From: an uncultured Ferrovum sp.
GTDB taxonomy: Bacteria > Pseudomonadota > Gammaproteobacteria > Burkholderiales > Ferrovaceae
Direction of reading: 5' to 3'
NCBI GenBank assembly: GCA_903893215.1
Contig: CAITLJ010000013.1
Coordinates: 1-64,000, forward strand
DNA: 64,000 nt
The notes beneath the pieces are model-generated. The model saw nothing but the letters and a program-made list of their open reading frames with translations, did no database searches and had not been told where the DNA came from. Below are positions 10,949 to 21,283 of the stretch, in pieces. Within the stretch, counting starts at the first letter, position 1, and each line of letters opens with the position of its first letter. The position numbers were made by a program, and so were the translations under genes.

Positions 10949-12988
10949 ATGCTGCCGGCCGCCGCCAGCGTGATCGACCTGCTGCAGCAGCAGCCGGCGC
11001 GGCTGGGTGGTGTGCACGTGCGCGCACCTGCAGATGCAGCCCGCGCTGCCTGGCTGGATGCCTTGCGAGCCGCCTTGCCGGCCGGCATTCCCTGGGTGCG
11101 TATTCCGGCCAATGTCACGCAGGATGCCCTGCTCGGTGGACTCGATCTGCCGGCCACCCTGGCCACGGGACGTCCCGTGGCGCGGCCGGGACTGTTGGCG
11201 CGGGCACATGGCGGTGTGCTGGTGCTGCCGATGGCCGAACGTGCTGCGCCGCTCACGTTGGCCTGCCTGCAGCAAGCGATGGATGACCACAGCGTGCAGC
11301 TGGCGCGTGATGGTCTGGTCAGTCACTATCCGGCGAGCTTTGATCTGATCGTGCTGGAAGAGGAAGACGGCTGGGAAGACCCGGGTCAGCCTGGTACCGT
11401 CAGCGGCGTGGGTTCCGGCATCCGCGACCGTCTGGCCTTCACGCTCGATGGTACGCAGCTGCGCGAATGGTGGCAGGCCGGTGCGGGTGCCCTGGCCGGA
11501 CAACGTGCAATCCTCGATGCCCTGGCGGAGGCCTGCAATGCGCTGGATGCGGCAGACGACGACGATGCGCCGGATGCCGGAACTGCGCTTGGGTCGGTCG
11601 CGACATCGGCCACTCAGGCCCCATCCACGGCACCGCTCGACGGGCTGGCCGTGCTCTGTCTGAGTGCATGGCAGCTGGGGATCAGCTCGCTGCGTGCGCC
11701 GGTGCAGGCCTGGGCGGTGGCGCAGGCGTTGGCCCTGCAGGCAGGCCGTGTGCAGCCGGTTGCCGAGGACCTGCAGGTTGCCGCCAGCCTGGTGTATGCC
11801 GCCCGAGCCACGCGCGTGCCGACCGAAGCGCCAGCGGCGGAGGCTGCCCAGCAGCCGCAGCCATCCGCCGCTTCACCGGACCAGACGCCGGACCCGGCGC
11901 AGGAGGATGCGCCAGCGGTCCAGACCCAGGCGTCCGGGTCCACGACGCCGCCCGAACCACCGCCGTCAGCCGAGGCTGGTGACCCGGACCCACAAGCGGC
12001 GGCCGCCCAGCCGCAGCCGCCGTCACCTCCGCCCGGCAGCGATCCGGGCGCAATGCCACCCGCCCAGCCGCCAGCTTCGGTGGATAGCAGCGATGCCGCC
12101 TTGGCGCTCAGTGCCGTTGTGGCCAACCAGCTTCCGAAAAACCTGCTCGCACGCCTGCAACTGTCCGCGCCCGGGGTCGGCAGTGGTCGGGTGAACGCCA
12201 GTCCGGCGCGTCGCACGGCACCTGTGCGGCATGGCCGACCCGTTGGCAGCCAGCCCGGCGATCCCCGTCAGGGACGTTCGCTTGACCTGCTCGCTACGCT
12301 GCGCGCCGCGCTGCCGTGGCAAAAACTGCGTTCCGCGCCAGTAGTCGGCGGTGCGCGCCTGGCTGTGCGTGCCAGCGACTTCCGCGTGCGCACGCTCAAG
12401 CCGCGCACGCGCAGCACCGCGGTGTTTGCAGTCGACGCTTCCGGTTCGGCCGCCATGCAGCGGCTTGGCGAGGCGAAGGGCGCCATCGAATCGCTGCTGG
12501 CGCAATGTTATGTGCGGCGCGATCAGGTGGCGCTGGTCAGTTTTCGTGGCAGCAGCGCCGAAGTGCTGTTGCCACCGACCCGGTCGCTGTCGCGCGTCCG
12601 CCGCGAATTGTCCGCGCTGCCCGGCGGCGGCGGCACACCATTGGCTAACGGCATCGCGCTGGCGGCGCAGGTGGCCAATGAGGTGCGGCGACGTGGTGAC
12701 GCGCCTCTGCTGGTGCTGCTCACCGATGGCCGTGCCAATGTCAGCATGGCTGGCATCGGTGGCCGCGCACAGGCTGATCAGGATGCCCTGGCGGCAGCGC
12801 AGGCAGTCCGTCAGCAGCGCCTGCCGTGCCTGCTGATCGATATTGCCCGCCAGGTGCAGCCGCGCGCGGACGCGCTGGCGCGCGCGCTCGGCGCGGAATA
12901 CCTGCTTCTGCCCGGTGGCAAATCCGGTGCATTGTCTGCAGTCGTGCAAGCGCGGATGGGATCGGGCAAGGGAGTCGTGCGTGCGTGA
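10949..12988 (+). CDS. bchD: Magnesium chelatase subunit D
   Basis: BchD pairs with BchI in the chelatase motor. The 679-aa protein has an inactive AAA+-like N-terminal half, a Pro/Ala/Gln-rich acidic linker (about residues 290-380) and a C-terminal integrin-I/von Willebrand A domain with the MIDAS motif DASGS near residue 495. I chose ATG 10949, which has GGGG 7 nt upstream; a GTG at 10943 overlapping the bchI stop is an alternative that adds two residues. The 3' end overlaps the bchO GTG by 8 nt. Confidence 0.95.
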   Translation: MLPAAASVIDLLQQQPARLGGVHVRAPADAARAAWLDALRAALPAGIPWVRIPANVTQDALLGGLDLPATLATGRPVARPGLLARAHGGVLVLPMAERAAPLTLACLQQAMDDHSVQLARDGLVSHYPASFDLIVLEEEDGWEDPGQPGTVSGVGSGIRDRLAFTLDGTQLREWWQAGAGALAGQRAILDALAEACNALDAADDDDAPDAGTALGSVATSATQAPSTAPLDGLAVLCLSAWQLGISSLRAPVQAWAVAQALALQAGRVQPVAEDLQVAASLVYAARATRVPTEAPAAEAAQQPQPSAASPDQTPDPAQEDAPAVQTQASGSTTPPEPPPSAEAGDPDPQAAAAQPQPPSPPPGSDPGAMPPAQPPASVDSSDAALALSAVVANQLPKNLLARLQLSAPGVGSGRVNASPARRTAPVRHGRPVGSQPGDPRQGRSLDLLATLRAALPWQKLRSAPVVGGARLAVRASDFRVRTLKPRTRSTAVFAVDASGSAAMQRLGEAKGAIESLLAQCYVRRDQVALVSFRGSSAEVLLPPTRSLSRVRRELSALPGGGGTPLANGIALAAQVANEVRRRGDAPLLVLLTDGRANVSMAGIGGRAQADQDALAAAQAVRQQRLPCLLIDIARQVQPRADALARALGAEYLLLPGGKSGALSAVVQARMGSGKGVVRA

Positions 12989-13859
12989 TCATGCTGACTC
13001 CGGGCCGTTGTTCACTGCGTTCAGCCAGTTTGCGCAGGCTGGTGGCATGCGTTGGCATGTGCAGCGCGCAGGATCCGGTCCGGTGCTGCTGCTTCTGCAT
13101 GGCACCGCCTCGGCCAGCCATTCGTGGCGTCATCTGCTGCCCACGCTGGCCCGGCAGTACACCGTGATTGCACCCGATCTGCCCGGGCATGGTCTGAGCA
13201 GCGATCCCGGTACCCACGGACTGAGTCTGCCCGGCATGTCCCGCCTGCTGGCACGCCTGCTTCGTCATCTGGGGGTGCAACCTGCCTTCATCGTTGGCCA
13301 TTCAGCGGGAGCCGCGTTGGCCGTGCGTTTGTGCCTGGATGGCGCAGTGGCTCCGCAGCGGTTGATTGCGCTCAATGGCGCCCTGCTGCCGCCGCTTGGC
13401 ATGCCGCTGCATCTGTTTTCGCCGCTGGCCAAGTTGCTGGCGGTCACGCCGCTGGTGCCGCAACTGTTTTCCCTGCGGGCGCGCGGCCCGCAGGCCGTGG
13501 AGCGCCTGCTCGACGGCACCGGCTCACGGCGGGATCCGGTCATGCTCGATTTCTACCGACGGCTGCTCGGCGAGTCTGCGCATGTGGCGGGGGCGCTGCG
13601 CATGATGGCCTGGTGGGATTTGCCCGCGCTGGCGCACCACCTGCCAAAGTTGCAGGTTCCGCTCGATCTGCTGGTGGCGGACGGAGATCGCATCATTCCA
13701 CCCGCCGAAGCTGTACGGATTCAGGCACTGCTGCCGCAAGCGCGCACAGTGGTGCTGCCAGGCCTGGGGCATCTGGCACATGAGGAAGACCCCGCAACAT
13801 GCCTGCGCGTCTTGCAGGCCTGTCTGACCCACAAAGAGCCACAGGAGTGCATGCCATGA
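12981..13859 (+). CDS. bchO: Alpha/beta hydrolase, BchO family
   Basis: The 292-aa alpha/beta-hydrolase fold protein shows [14 protein letters not shown] near the N-terminus, the nucleophile elbow GHSAG, a late acidic residue in VADGD and a catalytic-type histidine in [11 protein letters not shown]. BchO accompanies bchI-bchD in many purple bacteria and is thought to act in Mg chelation; its exact reaction is not settled. GTG 12981 is preferred: GGAG lies upstream, it overlaps the bchD stop and gives the family length. The stop overlaps the dxs ATG (ATGA). Confidence 0.9.
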   Translation: MRDHADSGPLFTAFSQFAQAGGMRWHVQRAGSGPVLLLLHGTASASHSWRHLLPTLARQYTVIAPDLPGHGLSSDPGTHGLSLPGMSRLLARLLRHLGVQPAFIVGHSAGAALAVRLCLDGAVAPQRLIALNGALLPPLGMPLHLFSPLAKLLAVTPLVPQLFSLRARGPQAVERLLDGTGSRRDPVMLDFYRRLLGESAHVAGALRMMAWWDLPALAHHLPKLQVPLDLLVADGDRIIPPAEAVRIQALLPQARTVVLPGLGHLAHEEDPATCLRVLQACLTHKEPQECMP

Positions 13860-15820
13860 ATCATGAACTGGTCTGGCCGCGCTGGCCCGCAGCGCAATCC
13901 ACGGAAGCGGGCCTGACGCCGTCGACCGCCCTGGGTGACGCTGCACACGCCATTCCGCAAATCGATGATCCGGTCACTTTGCGTGGCCTGCCACTGAGCG
14001 ACCTGCCGGCCGTGGCGCAGGAGCTGCGTACCACGGTGCTCAACTCGGTGGCTTCCACCGGAGGTCACCTGGCCTCCAATCTTGGCACCATCGAACTGGC
14101 GGTGGCACTGCACTATGTCTTTGACACGCCGGAAGACCGCATCGTTTGGGATGTGGGGCATCAGACCTATGCGCACAAGGTGCTCACCGGTCGCCGCGCA
14201 GCCATGGCAGGACTGCGCCAGGCGGGAGGTTTGTCCGGCTTTCCACGCCGCGACGAATCCGTCTACGACACCTTTGGCACGGCACATTCCAGCACCTCGA
14301 TCAGCGCTGCGCTCGGCATGGCGGTGGCCGCACGCGCGCAAGGTTCGCGACGCAGGGTGGTGGCCGTGATTGGCGACGGTGCCATGTCTGCCGGCATGGC
14401 CTTCGAAGCGCTCAACAATGCCGGCGCCATCGATACCGACCTGCTGGTGATCCTCAACGACAACGACATGTCGATCTCGCCGGCCGTGGGCGCGCTTAAC
14501 CGTTACCTGGCCCAGTTGGTGGCGGGGCGCTTTTACCAGCAGGCGCGCGAGCTGACCAAACAGGTGCTGGCCGGTGTGCCGCCCCTGCGCCGCATGGCGC
14601 GTCGCATGGAAGTGGCGGCCAAAGGCATGATGATGCCGTCCACCATGTTCGAGCAGTTCGGCTTCAATTACACCGGCCCGATCGATGGCCACGATCTGGG
14701 TACGCTGGTGCCGATGCTGCAACAGCTGCGCAATGCGCCGGGGCCGCGCCTGCTGCATGTCGTGACCCGCAAGGGTCATGGCTATGCGCCGGCCGAAGCC
14801 GATCCGGTGCGCTATCACGGCGTGGGGCGTTTTCATCCTGCGGTGGGCCTGAAGACTGCCGCGCCGGCGGTACGCCCCACGTTCACCCAGGTGTTCGGCG
14901 ACTGGCTGTGCGATGCCGCCGATCGCGATCCGCGCGTGGTGGGCATTACCCCGGCGATGCGCGAAGGATCCGGTCTGGTCGAGTTTGCCGAACGCCATCC
15001 GTCGCGGTATTTCGATGTGGGCATTGCCGAGCAACATGCCGTCACTTTCGCGGCTGGAATGGCCTGCGAGGGCATGCGGCCAGTGGTGGCGGTGTATTCC
15101 ACCTTCCTGCAGCGCGGTTACGATCAGTGTCTGCATGACGTGGCGCTGCAGGGCTTGCCGGTGATCTTTGCCCTTGACCGGGCCGGTCTGGTCGGGGCGG
15201 ATGGCCCCACCCATCATGGGGCCTTCGATATTGCCTTTCTGCGCTGTCTGCCTGGCATGCACCTGGTGGCGCCAGCGACCGGCACCGAACTACGCCAGAT
15301 GCTCGAAACGGCGCTGCAGCTAGGGGTGCCGATGGCAGTGCGTTACCCGCGCGGCACGGCACCGGACATTCCGGACCGGAATGCCCACTTTGCCTTGCCG
15401 GTGGGACGTGCACAGCGGGTCCGTACTGGCCGTCGGGTGGCATTGCTGGCGTTCGGACCCCTGCTTGCTGCAGCGCAGGCGGCCGCGGAGCAACTTGATG
15501 CCACCGTGATCAACATGCGCTGGATCAAGCCGCTGGACGAAGCGATGCTGGTCGAACTGGCCGCCAGCCATGACCTGCTGGTCACCGTGGAGGATCACGT
15601 GATCCAGGGCGGTGCCGGTAGCGCCGTGGCAGAAGCGCTGCAGGCCCGTCACCTGTCCTGTTCGCTCCTGCAACTGGGGCATCCTGACGCATGGACCACG
15701 CATGGCGAGCAGGGCGAATTATTGCAGGACCTGGGGCTGGATATGGCCGGCATCGTTTCAAGCGTGCAGGCACATCCGGCGTTCAATGATTCCTTTCAAC
15801 ATGCACAGGTGCTGTCATGA
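13856..15820 (+). CDS. dxs: 1-deoxy-D-xylulose-5-phosphate synthase
   Basis: Dxs condenses pyruvate and glyceraldehyde 3-phosphate with thiamine diphosphate, opening the MEP pathway that feeds carotenoids and the BChl tail. The 654-aa protein shows [11 protein letters not shown], the ThDP-binding [36 protein letters not shown] and the transketolase C-terminal domain. Unlike most Dxs it has an extra 30 or so N-terminal residues before the usual start of homology. It sits between bchO and crtI with 4-nt overlaps on both sides, so it should be co-expressed with pigment genes. It may be a PGC-specific copy; whether another dxs exists elsewhere cannot be seen. Confidence 0.96.
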   Translation: MNHELVWPRWPAAQSTEAGLTPSTALGDAAHAIPQIDDPVTLRGLPLSDLPAVAQELRTTVLNSVASTGGHLASNLGTIELAVALHYVFDTPEDRIVWDVGHQTYAHKVLTGRRAAMAGLRQAGGLSGFPRRDESVYDTFGTAHSSTSISAALGMAVAARAQGSRRRVVAVIGDGAMSAGMAFEALNNAGAIDTDLLVILNDNDMSISPAVGALNRYLAQLVAGRFYQQARELTKQVLAGVPPLRRMARRMEVAAKGMMMPSTMFEQFGFNYTGPIDGHDLGTLVPMLQQLRNAPGPRLLHVVTRKGHGYAPAEADPVRYHGVGRFHPAVGLKTAAPAVRPTFTQVFGDWLCDAADRDPRVVGITPAMREGSGLVEFAERHPSRYFDVGIAEQHAVTFAAGMACEGMRPVVAVYSTFLQRGYDQCLHDVALQGLPVIFALDRAGLVGADGPTHHGAFDIAFLRCLPGMHLVAPATGTELRQMLETALQLGVPMAVRYPRGTAPDIPDRNAHFALPVGRAQRVRTGRRVALLAFGPLLAAAQAAAEQLDATVINMRWIKPLDEAMLVELAASHDLLVTVEDHVIQGGAGSAVAEALQARHLSCSLLQLGHPDAWTTHGEQGELLQDLGLDMAGIVSSVQAHPAFNDSFQHAQVLS

Positions 15821-17316
15821 GAGCTCCCCGCAAACCCAATGCCGTGGTGATTGGTGCCGGATTTGGCGGCCTTGCAGCAGCGATCCGGCTGGCAGCACGT
15901 GGCTATCAGGTCACCATGGTCGATCGTCTCGACAAGGCCGGTGGCCGCGCATACGTCTACGAGCAGGACGGCTTCCGCTTCGATGCCGGCCCCACCATCA
16001 TCACGGTGCCGCACCTGCTGGAAGAGTTGTGGGCACTTTGCGGCAAGCGCATGGACGACCATGTCCAGCTGAAGTCGCTGGATCCCTTTTATCGGATCCG
16101 CTTTGATGACGGCGAGACCTTCACCTATTACTCCGATCCGGCCGCGATGCGTGCCGAAGTGGCTCGGTTGGCTCCGCAGGACCTGCCGGGCCTGGAACGT
16201 TTCATGCAGCACGCCGATGCGGCTTGCCGTACCGGTTTCGAGGGACTCTCCACCACCCCGTTCACGCGCGTCAGCGACATGCTGCGCGCGCTGCCGGGAC
16301 TCGCCAGGCTGGGAGCGTGGAACAGTGTGGCCGGCAAGGTGGCCAGTTGCTTCAGCGATGAACGGCTGCGTTCCGTGTTCAGCTTTCATCCTCTGCTGGT
16401 GGGTGGCAATCCCTTCAATGTGACCGCCATCTACACGCTGATTAACGCGCTGGAACGCCGTTGGGGCGTGCACTTTGCGATGGGCGGCACCGGCGCACTG
16501 GTGCAGGGGTTGGTCGATCTGGTGGAGGGGCAGGGCAGCACCCTGCGCCTGCAGACCGAGGTAAAGCGCATCCTGCTGGATGAGGGGCGGGCCTGTGGCG
16601 TGGAGTTGGCCGATGGCGAGATGCTGCCGGCCGACGTGGTGGTGTCGAATGCTGATGCCGCCTGGACCTACCGCATGATGTTGCCCGAACATGCGCGCCA
16701 GCACTGGACCAACCGGCGTGTCGAGCGTGCCAACCATTCGATGGGGCTGTTCGTCTGGTATTTCGGCACCAAAAAGCGCTTCAACGATGTCGGTCATCAC
16801 ACCATGGTGCTGGGGCCGCGCTATCAGCCGTTGCTGACGGACATCTTCAAGCGCAAGGTGCTGGCCAAGGACTTCAGCCTCTACCTGCATCGGCCGACAG
16901 CCACCGATCCCAGCCTGGCACCGGAGGGTTGCGACACTTTTTATGCCTTGTCGCCGGTGCCTCATCTGGGTGGCAACGTGGACTGGGCAGTGGAAGCCGA
17001 GCCCTACCGCCAGCGTATCCAGCGACGACTGGAGGACACCCTGCTGCCGGGGCTGGGGGCCGAGGTGGTTACCTCGCATTACATCCACCCGGGCGACTTC
17101 CGCAACCGCTATCTGTCCTGGCAGGGGGCCGGCTTTGGCATGGAACCCAGCATGTTGCAGAGCGCCTGGTTCCGGCCGCACAACGTGAGTGAAGACGTGC
17201 CGGGACTGTATCTGGTCGGTGCCGGCACCCATCCGGGCGCCGGTGTGCCGGGTGTACTGTGTTCCGCCAAGATCCTGGATGAGGTGGTTCCCCATGCCCA
17301 TACCTTCATCCTCTGA
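15817..17316 (+). CDS. crtI: Phytoene desaturase
   Basis: CrtI is an FAD-dependent desaturase that converts phytoene to neurosporene or lycopene. The 499-aa protein begins with the dinucleotide fold [19 protein letters not shown] and ends with the CrtI signature region [17 protein letters not shown]. It overlaps dxs by 4 nt and crtB by 23 nt. Whether it performs three or four desaturations cannot be read from sequence, but the crtC, crtD and crtF genes nearby fit a spirilloxanthin-type pathway. Confidence 0.96.
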   Translation: MRAPRKPNAVVIGAGFGGLAAAIRLAARGYQVTMVDRLDKAGGRAYVYEQDGFRFDAGPTIITVPHLLEELWALCGKRMDDHVQLKSLDPFYRIRFDDGETFTYYSDPAAMRAEVARLAPQDLPGLERFMQHADAACRTGFEGLSTTPFTRVSDMLRALPGLARLGAWNSVAGKVASCFSDERLRSVFSFHPLLVGGNPFNVTAIYTLINALERRWGVHFAMGGTGALVQGLVDLVEGQGSTLRLQTEVKRILLDEGRACGVELADGEMLPADVVVSNADAAWTYRMMLPEHARQHWTNRRVERANHSMGLFVWYFGTKKRFNDVGHHTMVLGPRYQPLLTDIFKRKVLAKDFSLYLHRPTATDPSLAPEGCDTFYALSPVPHLGGNVDWAVEAEPYRQRIQRRLEDTLLPGLGAEVVTSHYIHPGDFRNRYLSWQGAGFGMEPSMLQSAWFRPHNVSEDVPGLYLVGAGTHPGAGVPGVLCSAKILDEVVPHAHTFIL

Positions 17317-18397
17317 CCTGGCGGCCGCGCAGGCCGCCCTGCAGACCGGGTCGCGCAGCTTTCATCTTGCCTCGCGCCTGCTGCCACGCCGGGTGCGTCA
17401 TCCGGCCGCCGTACTGTATGCCTTCTGTCGGGAGGCGGATGATCTGGTCGATGAAGGCGGTGGCTTTGCTGCGCTTACCTACCTGCATGAGCGGGTTGGA
17501 CGCCTGCAGGTCACCGACATCGCGCGCGACCAGTTGCTGGCACAGGTGATGCGGCAGCACGAAATTCCGCAGGACGTGCTGCTGGGATTGCTCGAAGGCT
17601 TTGCGATGGATGTTGCGCATCGACAGCCGCAGAACCTCGATGCGCTGGTGGACTATGCGGTGCGCGTGGCCGGTACGGTCGGCGTTGCGATGGCGTTGGT
17701 GATGGGGGTGCGTGATCGTGCGGCGTTGCAGGCAGCATTGGCGCTGGGCGTGGCGATGCAGTTCACCAACATCTGTCGCGATGTCGGCGAGGACGCATCC
17801 ATCGGCCGGCTGTATCTGCCGCGCACGTGGATGATCGAGGCTGGCATTGATCCGGACCAATGGCGCACCACGCCAGAGGCGAATGCCGCGCTGAAACAGG
17901 TGGTGGCGCGATTGTTGGCGCTGGCGGACCAGTTTTATGTGTGTGCGGATCAAGGGTTGGGCAGGCTGCCTGCCGACTGCCGGCCGGGGATTACTGCAGC
18001 CCGCCGACTGTATGCCGGTATCGGCCATCGCCTGCGCATCGAAGGATGTGATGCGGTCAGCAGGCGCACTGTGCTGGGGCCTCTCGCCAAAATCGCTTGT
18101 CTGGTGCGCCCTGCACGGGTGGCTGCCACGCCGGTGCAGCTTGCTTGGTGCGTCGCGGCGCTGGAGCGTTCGGCCGGCTTTTTGTTGCAGGCTTGTCCGC
18201 CGCCGGGTCTGCAGTCAGCTTTGCGTCTGCCGCGCCGGCGGCAGACCAACGAGGGCAGGACCGCTGTCGCGCCAGCAGATCGCTGGATTGTCGGGGTGAT
18301 TGACCTGTTCGAACGGCTGGAGTTACGTGCGGCTGAACACCGCGCGACGGCAAGGTCTGGCGCGGCGGGGGATGCCCGGCTGGATTGGCACACATGA
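17294..18397 (+). CDS. crtB: Phytoene synthase
   Basis: CrtB couples two geranylgeranyl diphosphate molecules to phytoene. The 367-aa protein has both Asp-rich motifs of squalene/phytoene synthases, DDLVDE and DVGEDA (in FTNICRDVGEDA), and LYLPRTW. The C-terminal 50 residues, Arg-rich, extend beyond the core. ATG 17294 (MPIPSSSD) lies within the end of crtI; the frame is open upstream but only shadows crtI. The stop overlaps the start of a small membrane protein gene. Confidence 0.94.
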   Translation: MPIPSSSDLAAAQAALQTGSRSFHLASRLLPRRVRHPAAVLYAFCREADDLVDEGGGFAALTYLHERVGRLQVTDIARDQLLAQVMRQHEIPQDVLLGLLEGFAMDVAHRQPQNLDALVDYAVRVAGTVGVAMALVMGVRDRAALQAALALGVAMQFTNICRDVGEDASIGRLYLPRTWMIEAGIDPDQWRTTPEANAALKQVVARLLALADQFYVCADQGLGRLPADCRPGITAARRLYAGIGHRLRIEGCDAVSRRTVLGPLAKIACLVRPARVAATPVQLAWCVAALERSAGFLLQACPPPGLQSALRLPRRRQTNEGRTAVAPADRWIVGVIDLFERLELRAAEHRATARSGAAGDARLDWHT

Positions 18398-18582
18398 GTC
18401 CATTTTTTGCCCGCAACGCCGGCTTGATCGAGCTCACGCTGGTGGAAGGTATCGTGCTGCTGGTGGCTGTGCGTGAACTTTGGTCGGTGCGGCGCAGCCT
18501 GCGCAAGCCGCGCCCGGGGGAGCAGTCCCGGTCGCCCGACGCCCCCGGGCCGCCTGGGGACGATCAGCGACCGGACAGATAG
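18394..18582 (+). CDS. Small single-pass membrane protein of unknown function, coupled to crtB
   Basis: A 62-aa ORF whose ATG overlaps the crtB stop by 4 nt. Residues about 9-28 are hydrophobic (one membrane helix with acidic residues inside), followed by a basic, proline-rich polar tail. I do not recognise the family. The overlap with crtB argues that it is translated. It is the last plus-strand gene of this block and occupies the place where tspO is found in some other clusters, but it is far too short to be TspO. Function unknown. Confidence 0.6.
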   Translation: MSPFFARNAGLIELTLVEGIVLLVAVRELWSVRRSLRKPRPGEQSRSPDAPGPPGDDQRPDR

Positions 18583-18648
18583 CTTGCCAGGCGGTCAGTT
18601 GCCTTTTCGGTGTTGTTGAACCAGCCCATGGTGGGGCCGATCGTTGGC

Positions 18649-19614
18649 TTAGCGGCTGCCGAAGCCGCGCAGCAGGCGCGCCGGCCATTCGCCTGAAGCC
18701 ACGCGTGGCATGCGGAATGGCAACAGGCATTGCACCCAGCGCTGCCTGAAGCGGTCCAGATCGAGGCTTTCGTGCATGACCAGGGTGGCGGGTCCGGTCT
18801 GCAGCAGTGACCGTGCGTAAAACGGCGTGTCCTCAAGCGTGCGTACCACCCGGGTTGGTGTCGTTCCGAAACGACTGGCGCGTGTCACCTGCCATCCGGT
18901 GCTGGGCAAGGCTTCCCGTTGGCTGGCTGGCAGGCCAAGCGCGGGACCCTGGTTGGGTATGCGCAGGGCAAGCAGGGTTTGCCCGCCATCACGCAGATCC
19001 ACGTCGTAGTGCACCTCGGTGCTGCCATCCGGCGCCGGATGGCGCGACCAGTGCCAGCGCCGGAAGGCCTTTTCCAGCGGTTCGTCGCCCGCATTGCTGT
19101 CCAGATAGGCCGAACCGGACCAGCGCACGTCCGGCATGTCGAGGTTCAGATGCGCCCGGGTTGCGGGCGCAATCGGACCCCATTGATGCCGGCCGGCCGG
19201 GTCGAGCGCAAAGCACAGGTCCTCCCTGAACGGTCCGTCCAGGCGGAGCGTGCCGCGCAGCCGGCGTGGCCAGGGCGCGCAGCGCTCATCGATATCCACC
19301 ACCAGTTGGTCCTGCTCCCAACGTAACGACGACGTGGCGATTCGCAAATGGTCCGCACTGGTATGCAGGTCCTCACGGCCGCGCTCAGTCAGCGCCCAGC
19401 GACCGCGATGACGCTGGTAAAGCGCTACATTCAGAGCGCAATGATTGCGCGGATCGGTGCTTGCCCTGCGACGCGCGTGGGCGTAATACGGCGAGAACAC
19501 GCTGCCGATCATGGCGATGATGGTCAGCCCATGCTGGCCATCGTCACTCACCACATCGATATACCACCAACGGTAACCGTCATGCGGTATCGGGCTGTCA
19601 AAGGCGCGCAGCAT
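18649..19614 (-). CDS. crtC: Carotenoid 1,2-hydratase (hydroxyneurosporene synthase)
   Basis: CrtC adds water across the C1-C2 double bond of acyclic carotenoids. The 321-aa protein begins with DSPIPHDGYRWWYIDVVSDDG, typical of the family, and includes GSVFSPYY and WHWSRHP. It starts 19 bp after the crtD stop, on the minus strand, so crtD-crtC form an operon. The 66-bp region between its stop and the end of the opposing small gene shows no clear terminator. Confidence 0.94.
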   Translation of the reverse strand: MLRAFDSPIPHDGYRWWYIDVVSDDGQHGLTIIAMIGSVFSPYYAHARRRASTDPRNHCALNVALYQRHRGRWALTERGREDLHTSADHLRIATSSLRWEQDQLVVDIDERCAPWPRRLRGTLRLDGPFREDLCFALDPAGRHQWGPIAPATRAHLNLDMPDVRWSGSAYLDSNAGDEPLEKAFRRWHWSRHPAPDGSTEVHYDVDLRDGGQTLLALRIPNQGPALGLPASQREALPSTGWQVTRASRFGTTPTRVVRTLEDTPFYARSLLQTGPATLVMHESLDLDRFRQRWVQCLLPFRMPRVASGEWPARLLRGFGSR

Positions 19615-19633
19615 CAGACGGCTAACCTGATGT

Positions 19634-21247
19634 TCAGTTGGACAGGGCGCCGCTGTCGCGACCCCGGTACGGGCTGCCGGAAGGCTGCGGGTGTGTCATG
19701 CGCCGGGTGGCCGTTGTGTGTTGACTGCCTTGGAGATCGGCGACTACGGCAGCGGCGGCGAGTCGACCTGAAATGGCCACCATCGGTACGCCTGGTCCCG
19801 GATGTACGCCGCCACCTGCAAGGTAAAGGCCGGGGAGGGCGCTGCGTGAGCCGGGACGCCGGAACGGGGCGGACCAGCCATGGCAGGCGGCCCCGTAAAT
19901 CGAACCGCCACTGCCGGGAAAGCGGTTGGCAAAATCGCCGGGCCGGGTCTCGACTTCGGCTTCGATGTCCAGTCGCAGCCCACAGGTGTCGAGCAGGCGC
20001 AGCGCGGCATCGCGCGCGGCGGCGCAGGCGCCACCGTGCAGCCCTCGGCTTGGCTGGCCAGTTGCGTCCGTGCCCGGTGCAGGCGCATTGATGATGGCGA
20101 ACAGTCGTTCGGCGGATGTGCTCCCCGCATCCAGCCGGCTGCCGCGATCCTGCGCGCACACATAGACGCTGGGGGCTTCCGGCAGACGTCCTTGATCAAA
20201 GATCTGGGTAAACTCGCGTCGGTAATTGTCGGAGAAAAATACCGTGTGGTGCGCGAGTTCGAAACCGGTCGGCCGCGCATGCCACGCATAGGTCAGTGCC
20301 GAAAGTGAGCCCTGGCGCGGTCGCCGGGCTGGCAGTGCCGACCGCACCGCAGGACCCAGCTGACCCAGTTCGAGGGCGCCTGGGTCGCCATTGAAGATGA
20401 CCGATGCGGCTGGATGACGGGTACCGTCCTGACAGATCACCGCACTGGCGCGGCCATGCTGCACTTCAATTTCGCGGACCGCCTGGCCGTATTCGATATG
20501 CACGCCGTGACGCTGGGCGAGCGCGGCCAGCACGTGCGCCAGTTGTGTCATGCCGCCGCGGATCGCGCTCACCCCGGCCATCTCGACCTGGGCGATCAGC
20601 ATCAGCACGGCAGGTGAGGCATAGGGCGAGGAGCCTACGTAAGTGGCATAACGCGCAAACAACTGTCGCAGGCGTGGATCTGCAAAATAATCGCCGAGCG
20701 CCGACCAGAGTGAACGCGTCGGGGTGCCGGCGCGCAGTCGCCAGGCCTGCAGCGGGCCCAACTGGGCAGCAAAGCGGAGCAGGCCCGGACGTTGCGCTTC
20801 CATGAAGCGCGCGCCCAAGCCCTCATGCAGTGCGCGCGCGGTCTGCACAAAACGGGCGAACTGGTCGCCGGCGCGCACGCCTGCGAACTCGGCAATTGCC
20901 TGACGTGAGCGCTCCGGGTCGGCGTGCAGGTCCAGACGGCTGCCGTCTGCCCAGGCATGGCGCGCCAGCACATCGAGCGGGTCAAGGGTGAGGTGTTGGT
21001 CCATGCGCTCGCCCAGCGCCTCGAACAGCCCCTCGAACACATGCGGCAGGGTCATCACGGTGGGGCCAGCGTCCACTGCATGGCCGCCCGGGGTTGCCAC
21101 CCGCATCCGGCCGCCGGGCACGTCTGCCGCTTCCAGCACGGTGACCGCCTGACCGGCGGCGGCCAGCGACAAGGCGGCCGCCAGGCCGCCGATGCCCGCG
21201 CCAACCACAATGACAGGATGTTCGCGGCGTGTGGCGCTGATCTTCAT
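19634..21247 (-). CDS. crtD: Methoxyneurosporene (hydroxycarotenoid 3,4-) dehydrogenase
   Basis: CrtD is a CrtI-like FAD enzyme that introduces the 3,4 double bond into hydroxylated or methoxylated acyclic carotenoids. The 537-aa product has the Rossmann motif VVGAGIGGLAAALSLAAAG and the C-terminal LYLAGGGVHPGPGVPM. The pairing crtD-crtC, opposite crtE-crtF, is the classical arrangement. The last 30 residues are low in conservation. The start codon lies at the edge of the divergent regulatory region shared with crtE. Confidence 0.94.
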   Translation of the reverse strand: MKISATRREHPVIVVGAGIGGLAAALSLAAAGQAVTVLEAADVPGGRMRVATPGGHAVDAGPTVMTLPHVFEGLFEALGERMDQHLTLDPLDVLARHAWADGSRLDLHADPERSRQAIAEFAGVRAGDQFARFVQTARALHEGLGARFMEAQRPGLLRFAAQLGPLQAWRLRAGTPTRSLWSALGDYFADPRLRQLFARYATYVGSSPYASPAVLMLIAQVEMAGVSAIRGGMTQLAHVLAALAQRHGVHIEYGQAVREIEVQHGRASAVICQDGTRHPAASVIFNGDPGALELGQLGPAVRSALPARRPRQGSLSALTYAWHARPTGFELAHHTVFFSDNYRREFTQIFDQGRLPEAPSVYVCAQDRGSRLDAGSTSAERLFAIINAPAPGTDATGQPSRGLHGGACAAARDAALRLLDTCGLRLDIEAEVETRPGDFANRFPGSGGSIYGAACHGWSAPFRRPGSRSALPGLYLAGGGVHPGPGVPMVAISGRLAAAAVVADLQGSQHTTATRRMTHPQPSGSPYRGRDSGALSN

Positions 21248-21253
21248 GTCGTG

Positions 21254-21283
21254 TTGACCTGACGGTTAAGTGGTGTCTATATT
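21254..21283 (+). promoter_or_regulatory. Putative sigma-70 promoter of crtE
   Basis: TTGACC (21254-21259) and TATATT (21278-21283) are separated by 18 bp, 48 bp before the crtE ATG. The -10 element lies inside the TGT-N12-ACA palindrome, as expected for a PpsR/CrtJ-repressed promoter. A degenerate second site, TGT-N12-ACG at 21247-21264, covers the -35. No start-site data exist; prediction only. Confidence 0.5.

Noticed and set aside
13721-15262. 513-codon minus-strand frame opposite dxs
   Set aside because: Antisense shadow of dxs; no motif, no plausible operon position.
15796-17301. 501-codon open frame on the minus strand opposite crtI
   Set aside because: It mirrors crtI exactly in span, is rich in His/Gln/Gly/Arg with no recognisable domain, and crtI is certain. 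High-GC codon bias creates such antisense frames.
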